12,348 nt of DNA, from positions 1-12,348 of the forward strand of contig CAMDGJ010000067.1 of the NCBI GenBank assembly GCA_945897545.1. Direction: 5' to 3'. Origin of the DNA: Flavobacterium psychrophilum. Its GTDB lineage: Bacteria > Bacteroidota > Bacteroidia > Flavobacteriales > Flavobacteriaceae. The translations under genes and the position numbers were made by a program. Every line of letters starts with the position of its first letter. Within the stretch, counting starts at the first letter, position 1. Below are positions 1 to 5,928 of this stretch, one piece after another. Under the pieces are notes generated by a model. It searched no databases, had not been told where the DNA came from, and saw nothing but the letters and a program-made list of their open reading frames with translations.

Positions 1-933
1 AGTCGTTTTTGGGAAATCATCGAAAAACATAAAGTAACCCAATTTTACACGGCTCCAACGGCGATTCGTGCCTTGGCAAAAGAAAAATTGGAATACGTAC
101 AAAAACATCCATTATCTTCATTAAAAGTAATTGGTTCTGTAGGAGAACCTATCAACGAGGAAGCTTGGCACTGGTACAATGACCATGTAGGCGGAAAACG
201 TTGCCCGCTAGTAGATACTTGGTGGCAAACTGAAACTGGCGGCATTATGATTTCACCACTTGCTTTTGTTACTCCAACAAAACCAACCTATGCTTCTTTG
301 CCATTACCTGGAATTCAACCCGTTTTAATGGATGACAAACGCAATGAAATTGAAGGAAATCAAGTTACGGGAAGTTTGTGTATCAAATTTCCTTGGCCGG
401 GAATTGCCAGAACTATTTGGGGTGATCATCAACGGTACAAAGAAACTTATTTTAGCGCCTTCCCTGGGAAATATTTTACGGGTGATGGAGCATTGCGTGA
501 CGAAGTGGGTTATTATAGAATCACAGGCCGCGTAGATGACGTGATTATTGTTTCTGGACACAACTTGGGAACAGCTCCTATTGAAGATGCGATAAACGAA
601 CATCCAGCGGTTGCCGAAAGTGCCATCGTAGGATTCCCGCACGATATCAAAGGAAATGCTTTGTATGGTTTTGTAATTCTAAAAGAATCTGGAGAATCTC
701 GTGATCGTGACAACCTAGCCAAAGAAATTAATCAACATGTAGCTGGCCACATAGGACCAATTGCAAAATTAGATAAAATACAATTTGTTAGTGGTTTGCC
801 AAAAACCCGTTCTGGTAAAATTATGCGTCGAATTTTGCGTAAGATAGCCGAAGGAGATTTTTCAAATTTCGGAGACACCTCAACCCTGTTGAATCCAGAA
901 ATTGTAGATGAAATTAAGGACGGAAAATTGTAA
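1..933 (+). CDS. acs: Acetyl-CoA synthetase (AMP-forming), C-terminal part; 5' end outside window
   Basis: The reading frame is open from base 1 and ends at TAA 931-933, giving 310 residues, about the C-terminal half of a family usually near 635-650 residues. Acs activates acetate to acetyl-CoA through acetyl-AMP in the cytoplasm. Visible landmarks, numbered from the first codon here, are FYTAPTAIRAL near 15-25, VDTWWQTETGG at 71-81 (acetate/adenylate pocket), TGDG at 160-163, GRVDD at 176-180 (hinge to the C-terminal domain), SGHNLGT at 185-191 (CoA region) and PKTRSGKIMRR at 267-277. Lys273 of that last motif is the conserved adenylation lysine, acetylated for control in other bacteria. The SGHN variant replaces the usual SGHR and, as I recall, is common in Bacteroidetes Acs. 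The gene is intact as far as visible, points away from the starch locus and ends in its own terminator, so it is probably an unrelated housekeeping neighbour. Confidence 0.96.
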   Translation, partial: SRFWEIIEKHKVTQFYTAPTAIRALAKEKLEYVQKHPLSSLKVIGSVGEPINEEAWHWYNDHVGGKRCPLVDTWWQTETGGIMISPLAFVTPTKPTYASLPLPGIQPVLMDDKRNEIEGNQVTGSLCIKFPWPGIARTIWGDHQRYKETYFSAFPGKYFTGDGALRDEVGYYRITGRVDDVIIVSGHNLGTAPIEDAINEHPAVAESAIVGFPHDIKGNALYGFVILKESGESRDRDNLAKEINQHVAGHIGPIAKLDKIQFVSGLPKTRSGKIMRRILRKIAEGDFSNFGDTSTLLNPEIVDEIKDGKL

Positions 934-955
934 TATCGTTTTTCTTTAAATGATT

Positions 956-985
956 AAAGGCTGTCTATTTCTAGACAGCCTTTTT
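956..985 (+). terminator. Intrinsic terminator of acs
   Basis: A perfect 12-bp stem (956-967 with 972-983; core AGGCTGTCTA/TAGACAGCCT) with a TTTC loop runs into a T tract at 981-985. It begins 23 nt after the acs stop codon. This is a textbook rho-independent terminator read on the plus strand. Confidence 0.9.
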
Positions 986-1017
986 GCTAAAGTATAGAAT
1001 GTAAAGGAATTTAGATT

Positions 1018-1040
1018 TGTCAAGTCGAGCGCAGTGTCAT
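1018..1040. repeat. Possible remnant of a second intergenic repeat type
   Basis: The stretch reading TGTCAAGTCGAGCGCAGTGT is unusually GC-rich for this intergenic region. It resembles the GTCGAGCGCAGTCGA-like units I remember from flavobacterial intergenic repeats. It directly precedes the long inverted repeat. No partner arm is visible, so it would be a decayed or partial copy. This is recognition from memory only. Confidence 0.3.
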
Positions 1041-1061
1041 TAAATTAGGGGGTTATTTGGG

Positions 1062-1131
1062 GTCATTTCGACGCAGGAGAAATCTCATCACGAGAGCAAC
1101 TGATGGGATTTCTCCCGTTGGTCGAAATGAC
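1062..1131. repeat. Long imperfect inverted repeat, REP/MITE-like intergenic element
   Basis: The arms GTCATTTCGAC (1062-1072) and GTCGAAATGAC (1121-1131) pair perfectly. An internal loop follows (1073-1075 against 1116-1120). Then GGAGAAATC (1076-1084) pairs with GATTTCTCC (1107-1115), and TCATCA (1085-1090) pairs with TGATGG (1101-1106) with one G-T pair. The loop is 10 nt (1091-1100). About 26 bp are paired in total. The sequence is GC-richer than its surroundings and resembles GTCATTTCGAC-type palindromes that I recall as dispersed between genes in many Flavobacteriaceae genomes. It lies between two convergent genes and holds no credible gene; the open frame across it is a shadow. It carries no coding capacity, so any mobilisation would need a protein supplied elsewhere. 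Confidence 0.75.
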
Positions 1132-1161
1132 AAAACAATAAAAATAGGTTCCTTTTTGGAT

Positions 1162-1194
1162 AAAAAAAATCCCTTACTGCAATGCAGTAAGGGA
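1162..1194 (-). terminator. Intrinsic terminator of the secreted tandem-module binding protein gene
   Basis: Read on the minus strand, an 11-bp stem (1170-1180 with 1184-1194; CCCTTACTGC/GCAGTAAGGG core) with a 3-nt loop is followed by eight T residues (plus-strand A run 1162-1169). It begins 23 nt past the stop codon of the minus-strand gene 1218-2732. Confidence 0.9.
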
Positions 1195-1217
1195 CTCATC
1201 AGTAACTTAGCTTTAAT

Positions 1218-2732
1218 TTATTCTTTCACTAGCTTAACCGTAGATTCGCCGTTGGCAGTAGCCACTTTTGCAAAATAAACTCCTTTTGAAAGGTCGGCAG
1301 CATTAACAGTAACTTCTTTAGATGAAGTGGTTTTTGCATAAACTGATTTTCCTAAAATGTCATACAGTCTTACTGAAGTGATACCTTCATTTCCAGAAGT
1401 AATGTTCCAGCTTGTTTTTGTTGGATTAGGATACGCTTTGAAACTCGCTGTATCAAATTTATTTACCCCTAAATTAGTTCCAAAATCATAAGCTCCAGTT
1501 GTTCTGTTAAATGTTAGATTATAAGTTCCTGCAGTCGTATTTATGTCACTGCCAGCAGTTGTTCCTAAAGGAAATCCAACACCACCCCAGTTTGTACCCC
1601 AAGCATTATTTTCACGGAATTTTGCAGCTCCATTCGTTACCACAAGACCATTTAAAGTATAATCTACACCGTTAGTTGTAGACATAACATTTGCGTCTAC
1701 TTGTGGGTCATTTGGCCATCCTCCAACTCCACTTCCAACAACAGCAATCGTGTTAAGAGTAAAAGAATAGGCTCCAGTAGTTTTGTTAAATGTACCATTA
1801 TAATTGCCGCCAACTGCAGGTATGTCGCTACCAGCTGTTGCACCTGAAGACCATGTAGTACCTCCCCAGTTATTATTCCAAGCGTTATCTTGACGGAATT
1901 TTATTGGCCCAGTTGTTAGTGCAATATGGCTAATAGTATAAGTAACACCATCAGATGTAGTCATTGCATTTGCATCTACTTGTGGATCATTTGGCCATCC
2001 TCCTGCTCCTGCTCCAATAATCGCTATTTTAGGAAAAGTCGCTATAGCAAAAGTATAATCAGCTGTCAGATAATCAAAAGTAACATCATAGTCAATTCCC
2101 GTTGTAGCTACCGGAATATTTTCAGTAGTACTTTGAGCAGATCCAGTTGGAAAAGTAAGTGCTCCATAAGCAACACCATTTATTTCAAACTGGCAAGTTC
2201 CTGGAACTAGAGTTGCTTTTTTAAGAGTATATTGTTTTCCATTAGTTGTTGACATTGTTACTGGAGATCCCGATACAGCTGTTCCTGTTAATTTAATAAC
2301 TGGATTAGGTGTTCCTGCGGTAAATTCCCAAGCAGCAGTGCTTAGAGTAAATTTAACATTCCAAACGCCCCCAGGACATTGAATGTTTGGTCCAAAAGGC
2401 ACTGAAATACCCGATCCTGATGGCCAACCTGTTCCAGCTCCAGCAGCTGGCCCATAACCAGCAGTGTTTCCTGGACATCCATCCCAACAACCATCTTGAC
2501 GGAATTTTATATCGGCAGCAGAGAACTGCAAATCTACAGCAGTATAAACATCTCCATCAAGAGAAGTCAAATAAGTGTCTGTAGCCCAATCCCCACCTGG
2601 AGTTCCAGGCCCTATCAAGGAAATACAATGAAGCCATGTGTTTGAAACAGGACACGAAGTTGTGGTTTGTGCTTTACTGCCTATGCTAAATAAAAACACA
2701 GCAATAAATAAATAAAATAATTTTGTTTTCAT
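1218..2732 (-). CDS. Secreted SusE/SusF-like tandem starch-binding protein with T9SS type A sorting domain
   Basis: 504 residues from ATG at 2730-2732 to TAA. A Sec signal peptide (1-21, ending GSKA before Gln22) has no lipobox cysteine, so it is not a lipoprotein. Four SusE/SusF-like modules follow: about 35-140, 145-230, 236-328 and 329-420. Modules 3 and 4 share GGWPNDPQVDAN, KFR, NAW and NWGG, and more than half their positions are identical. Module 1 has a matching KFRQDGCWDGCPGN, while module 2 lacks the KFR/NAW motif. The C-terminus (428-504) is a T9SS type A sorting domain (YPNP at 434-437, LYDILGK, DLSKGVYFAKV, ending VKLVKE). The predicted product is exported across the outer membrane and probably binds starch or maltodextrin, holding it at or near the cell surface. 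Starch as ligand is inferred from the modules and the neighbouring sus genes. The gene lies downstream of the GH13 gene but behind a strong terminator, with its own operator-like site. It may replace a SusF lipoprotein. Confidence 0.88.
   Translation of the reverse strand: MKTKLFYLFIAVFLFSIGSKAQTTTSCPVSNTWLHCISLIGPGTPGGDWATDTYLTSLDGDVYTAVDLQFSAADIKFRQDGCWDGCPGNTAGYGPAAGAGTGWPSGSGISVPFGPNIQCPGGVWNVKFTLSTAAWEFTAGTPNPVIKLTGTAVSGSPVTMSTTNGKQYTLKKATLVPGTCQFEINGVAYGALTFPTGSAQSTTENIPVATTGIDYDVTFDYLTADYTFAIATFPKIAIIGAGAGGWPNDPQVDANAMTTSDGVTYTISHIALTTGPIKFRQDNAWNNNWGGTTWSSGATAGSDIPAVGGNYNGTFNKTTGAYSFTLNTIAVVGSGVGGWPNDPQVDANVMSTTNGVDYTLNGLVVTNGAAKFRENNAWGTNWGGVGFPLGTTAGSDINTTAGTYNLTFNRTTGAYDFGTNLGVNKFDTASFKAYPNPTKTSWNITSGNEGITSVRLYDILGKSVYAKTTSSKEVTVNAADLSKGVYFAKVATANGESTVKLVKE
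1473..1748 (-). repeat. Tandem coding repeat, copy B (binding module 4)
   Basis: Encodes residues 329-420, the partner of copy A. It keeps GGWPNDPQVDAN, KFR, NAW, NWGG, TAGSDI and TTGAY, and diverges mostly at loop positions (for example WSSGAT against FPLGTT). It directly precedes the linker to the sorting domain. Confidence 0.8.
1749..2027 (-). repeat. Tandem coding repeat, copy A (binding module 3)
   Basis: This 279-nt unit encodes residues 236-328 of the secreted binding protein. The next unit (1473-1748) repeats the pattern with a 93-codon period. For example, TGTGGATCATTTGGCCATCC at 1981 corresponds to TGTGGGTCATTTGGCCATCC at 1702, exactly 279 nt away. The similarity at DNA level suggests an internal duplication within the gene. 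Confidence 0.8.
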
Positions 2733-2780
2733 AATTAATTGTTTTTTAGATTAATATACCATAAAATTATAAAAAAACAG

Positions 2781-2814
2781 CAAATAAAAAAAGAATACTT
2801 CAAAAAAAAACCAA
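2781..2814 (-). promoter_or_regulatory. Weak candidate promoter for the secreted binding protein
   Basis: On the minus strand TTG (2812-2814) could serve as the -33 element and TTTATTTG (2781-2788), a 7/8 match to TAnnTTTG, as the -7 element. The 23-nt spacing is longer than usual. The candidate TTG directly follows the operator-like site, as it does at the regulator promoter. TAATTTTA (2762-2769) is an alternative -7 but lacks a partner at good spacing. Confidence 0.3.
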
Positions 2815-2829
2815 CTACCACGTTTTCGT
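2814..2829 (-). promoter_or_regulatory. Operator-like site upstream of the secreted binding protein
   Basis: On the minus strand the site reads ACGAAAACGTGGTAGT, a 15/16 match to the site between susC and the LacI-type gene. Extended by one base (2819-2830) it forms the partly palindromic CACGAAAACGTG, a shape expected for a dimeric LacI-family operator. It lies 82-97 nt upstream of the start codon, in the gap between the GH13 terminator and this gene. Confidence 0.65.
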
Positions 2830-2903
2830 GTTAATAAGATTTTAGTTATCGGTGTTTTTTTACAAATCAGATACCAACAATTATTATAAACCAAAAGAAT
2901 AGC

Positions 2904-2938
2904 AAAAAAATAAGGCTGCCTTTTGGGGCAGCCTTATT
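2904..2938 (-). terminator. Intrinsic terminator of the GH13 enzyme gene
   Basis: A perfect 12-bp stem (2909-2920 with 2927-2938; AATAAGGCTGCC/GGCAGCCTTATT) has a 6-nt loop. Read on the minus strand it runs into a seven-T tract (plus-strand A run 2904-2910). It begins 17 nt after the GH13 stop codon and should separate that transcript from the next gene. Confidence 0.92.
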
Positions 2939-2955
2939 CTTTAAGTATAAGAATA

Positions 2956-5865
2956 TTATTGTTTTAGCAGCTTGATTACTTTTACTTCGTTGTTTTCATT
3001 TAGTGTTTTTACAATATAAATTCCTTGGTTCAAATCACTGATTGGATATTGATTTTCTTTAGACTGATTTGCATTAAAACTTTTTACCAATTGTCCGGTG
3101 ACGGAATAAATCTCTACTTTTGATACAACACCATTTAGTGTAAAATAATTTGTAGCTGGATTTGGATATATATAAATCTCACCGTTTACTTCAAAAGTAT
3201 CTGTTCCCAATGTAGATGGTTTATTGCCATAAATTATAAATCCACCCGCTTCAATAGTAATTGTTGCCGTTGTACTTGTCACTTCAAACGAAGTATTATC
3301 CATCAAGTTGTACCATGTTCCTGTATAGGGGAAATTTGGAATAACGCTTTGAATATTGACATCAAAATTGGTTAATACCACCACGTTTTTTAGTTGAGTT
3401 GAAAGCATTGTATCATCCCAAATGAACAATCTTGGGGTAAAAGTATTTCCGGATTGAATATCAAATCCGCTATTTGCGGTAATATTAGCATTAAAAATAG
3501 GCTCTGTTGTTTTTAAAGTAATCATTTTGGCCCAATCAAAATAGATTTTATTTCTATTCACATCGCCCAACCAGTTGTTTACCCACTGAGGTTGTGGTTT
3601 TTTATCCAATTTACAATCGCCATCGGGACCATTCCCGTCAGTATCAACATCAACAACTCCATTATTACAAGTAAAAATTGAGTTATTCCAACCCAAATCT
3701 CCAAATTGCCAAATCATTTTTGGACCAGGAATAAGCAGTGAAACAGCACCTATTGCCGACATTCTTGATAAAGCCGTATTTAAATTTTTAACATTATGGG
3801 CTGGGTTTGCACTTTGTCCAAAAGTCAAGTTTTTGTACATTAATACCTCTTCATCATGACTTTCGGCATACCCTATTACTCTTTTTCCAGTAAAACCATG
3901 CGCATCATGACCCATTCTTTCAAAGTTATTTTTGCTATTATTATATCCCATAGACAACTCATTGTATGCTTCCGTCATTTTCCCCCACATCATTATGCCT
4001 TTGCTAGGTGTTTCGCCTATTCTATAATTTGCCCATTGTTGTTCTTCATTGTCGTTTCCTAAATGTTCGAAAATAATATAATGCGTTGAATCTAAACTCC
4101 AAGAATAATTAGCATACTCTTTCAGCACATCTACTCTGTCTTGTTGATAGGTGTTTGTACAAGCATCACCACTAGCACAATTTTGAGTAAATCCTTTGGT
4201 TAAATCCCAACGGAAGCCATCGATTTTATATTCTTCAATCCATTGTTTAACAACCCTTTTTACATAATTTTTTGTAAATTCTGATTGATGATTAAAATCA
4301 TTTCCTACATTATAACTATGCCTTGGAACAACATTAAAATATGGATTATCAGCTGCTGGACCGCCCCACCCATCTCCATCGGGATCATTCATCCACATTC
4401 TATCCATTGGATTTCTTCCGAAAGCGTGATTCAACGCCACATCCAAAATTACTGCAATTCCGTTTTGATGACATAAATCAATAAACTCTTTAAATTTTGC
4501 ACTATTTCCATATGCTTTGTCCAATGCCATATGAAAAGAGGTGTTGTAACCCCAACTTTCGTTCCCGTCAAATTCCATTACAGGCATTAATTCGATGGCA
4601 TTTACTTTCAGGTTTTTGAAATAATCTATTCTATCAATCAGATTTTGGTAGCTTCTATTGGCATCAAAATCTCTAACCAAGGCTTCATAAACTACTAATT
4701 TATCTTTTTCTGGTTTAACAAAATTAGTTGTTGCAGTACTCCAAGCATAAGGAGTTTGTCCCGTTTGCAAAACGGTAACTTCTCTTTCTTGTCCTACTGG
4801 ATAAGCCGGAAGATTCGGATAATTTCCTGAAGGAATCCACGGATCATCCTCTTTACTTAAAACTAAAGTAGAATAAGGGTCGGCTGTTTTAACTAAGACC
4901 GGAGAACCTGCAATTGGTGTTTGATCAACCACCCAATATTGGTAGGTATAATTTGTACCTGAAACCAAGCCTGTAAGTTCCAACCAAAATTTAGTTGAGC
5001 CGGCAGTAGCGTCTTTTTTCATCGCAAAAGTTGTACCTGGTTGCCAGTTATTGAAACTTCCTGCAACATAAACAAAGTCTTTTCCTGGAGCATCCAACAC
5101 TAAAGTTGCTTTTGTGGCATCCCCAGTATTATAATTGATGCCATCAACTAAACCAGCTAGGATTGTTTCGGAAACTGCCCCTGGGTTGATAATTGCCGAA
5201 AACTTTTTTGTTATTGTCGTTGTACCCTGAGTTACCTCCAAATCGTAATTTTGATTTGCAGTGATGTTTGTTTGGTTAAAGGTATAACTAGATGTACTAG
5301 GATTTGTATTGATTGAAACGCCATTGGATTTCAAGTTATAAATTGCATTACCCGCTGTATTCGTTGCAGCGATAGCTATGCTACCACCAGACGAAAGTAT
5401 GGTTGAACTATTCTGCAAAGGAGAAGTCAAGGTTACTTGAAAATTCCCAACTTCTTCATCTTCATCTTGCGACTTTTTATCTCCTGTACCGTTTTTGGCT
5501 TTTATTAAAAACCCTATTTTCCCAATTCCTACACGGTTGTAAAAAGTAGTTGGAGTAAACGAAATCGAATAGGTATCGGTACCTGAATTATAGACTAATC
5601 GATTTACTTCATTAGAACTAGTCCAACTTCCATTAGTTGGGCAATCTAGTATATTGACATCATTAATATCAAAAGACCACGCCCATAAATACAATGCATT
5701 TCCCACAACTCCCCAGCTGGCTTCATCAATACTATTGCCATTAAACGTAAGAGTAATAAAATCTGTTTCCTCAAAAGTTGTTGGGCTTACATTGTAAATA
5801 ACGGTTTGTTGCTGAGCATAACCTAACGAGGTTATTAATAAAAACAATAAAATAATTTTTTTCAT
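2956..5865 (-). CDS. Secreted GH13 alpha-glucan hydrolase (alpha-amylase family) with CBM48-like domain and T9SS sorting domain
   Basis: I place the start at ATG 5863-5865, giving 969 residues. The upstream in-frame TTG lies inside a hairpin, whereas this ATG opens a normal signal peptide (MKKIILLFLLITSLGYA, cut before Gln18). Domains: unassigned beta-rich region 20-145; second Ig-like stretch 146-230; E-set/CBM48-like domain about 240-335 (FVYVAGSFNNWQPG at 264-277); GH13 barrel about 385-790; C-terminal beta domain about 800-880; T9SS type A sorting domain 895-969 (YPNP at 900-903). GH13 motifs are DVALNH (475-480), GFRWD (550-554; nucleophile Asp554), IIFEH (acid/base Glu600) and AESHDEE (667-673; Asp671), so the catalytic triad is complete. 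It should cleave alpha-1,4 or alpha-1,6 bonds of starch outside the cell. WGYNTSFH (438-445) and SHDEE recall pullulanase, isoamylase and branching-type enzymes, so bond specificity is uncertain. Unlike Bacteroides SusG it is not a lipoprotein. It follows susE across a hairpin and is probably co-transcribed. Confidence 0.92.
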   Translation of the reverse strand: MKKIILLFLLITSLGYAQQQTVIYNVSPTTFEETDFITLTFNGNSIDEASWGVVGNALYLWAWSFDINDVNILDCPTNGSWTSSNEVNRLVYNSGTDTYSISFTPTTFYNRVGIGKIGFLIKAKNGTGDKKSQDEDEEVGNFQVTLTSPLQNSSTILSSGGSIAIAATNTAGNAIYNLKSNGVSINTNPSTSSYTFNQTNITANQNYDLEVTQGTTTITKKFSAIINPGAVSETILAGLVDGINYNTGDATKATLVLDAPGKDFVYVAGSFNNWQPGTTFAMKKDATAGSTKFWLELTGLVSGTNYTYQYWVVDQTPIAGSPVLVKTADPYSTLVLSKEDDPWIPSGNYPNLPAYPVGQEREVTVLQTGQTPYAWSTATTNFVKPEKDKLVVYEALVRDFDANRSYQNLIDRIDYFKNLKVNAIELMPVMEFDGNESWGYNTSFHMALDKAYGNSAKFKEFIDLCHQNGIAVILDVALNHAFGRNPMDRMWMNDPDGDGWGGPAADNPYFNVVPRHSYNVGNDFNHQSEFTKNYVKRVVKQWIEEYKIDGFRWDLTKGFTQNCASGDACTNTYQQDRVDVLKEYANYSWSLDSTHYIIFEHLGNDNEEQQWANYRIGETPSKGIMMWGKMTEAYNELSMGYNNSKNNFERMGHDAHGFTGKRVIGYAESHDEEVLMYKNLTFGQSANPAHNVKNLNTALSRMSAIGAVSLLIPGPKMIWQFGDLGWNNSIFTCNNGVVDVDTDGNGPDGDCKLDKKPQPQWVNNWLGDVNRNKIYFDWAKMITLKTTEPIFNANITANSGFDIQSGNTFTPRLFIWDDTMLSTQLKNVVVLTNFDVNIQSVIPNFPYTGTWYNLMDNTSFEVTSTTATITIEAGGFIIYGNKPSTLGTDTFEVNGEIYIYPNPATNYFTLNGVVSKVEIYSVTGQLVKSFNANQSKENQYPISDLNQGIYIVKTLNENNEVKVIKLLKQ

Positions 5866-5884
5866 AGTCGAATTATTTGATAAC

Positions 5885-5915
5885 AAAAAGGGCTGCTAAA
5901 AAAACAGCCCTTTTT
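5885..5915. terminator. Hairpin between susE and the GH13 gene; partial terminator or transcript-processing element
   Basis: A perfect 11-bp stem AAAAAGGGCTG/CAGCCCTTTTT (5885-5895 with 5905-5915) has a 9-nt A-rich loop. It starts 13 nt after the susE stop and ends only 19 nt before the GH13 start codon. The U run is just the five stem bases, so termination is probably incomplete. No promoter fits between the hairpin and the ATG. Confidence 0.75.
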
Positions 5916-5928
5916 AAAAGTAAATTGA

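Noticed and set aside
1057..1278. Open frame of 73 codons on the plus strand between acs and the secreted binding protein
   Set aside because: It runs through the inverted repeat and a terminator and overlaps the 3' end of the opposite gene. Its composition is that of a repeat read in frame, with no promoter or protein-like pattern.
1690..2020. CRISPR-like or minisatellite repeat suggested by the recurring TTTGGCCATCC segments
   Set aside because: The 279-nt spacing and unbroken reading frame show that this is a repeated protein module, not a repeat-spacer array.
1926..2210. 94-codon plus-strand frame inside the secreted binding protein gene
   Set aside because: Antisense shadow of the tandem-module gene; its Ser/Ile/Cys-rich composition comes from reading the repeat region backwards.
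2761..2813. Possible riboswitch or structured leader upstream of the secreted binding protein
   Set aside because: The region is A-runs with no conserved helices; it explains itself as an AT-rich promoter region.
5866..5886. Seven-residue N-terminal extension of the GH13 enzyme from TTG at 5884-5886
   Set aside because: The TTG touches the base of a hairpin, and the extension MLSNNST spoils a normal signal peptide. ATG at 5863-5865 gives a canonical one.
5885..5915. Reading this hairpin as a complete terminator that splits the operon
   Set aside because: The GH13 gene would then have no promoter; only 19 nt remain before its start codon and no -7 match is seen just upstream. Partial termination is the simpler reading.
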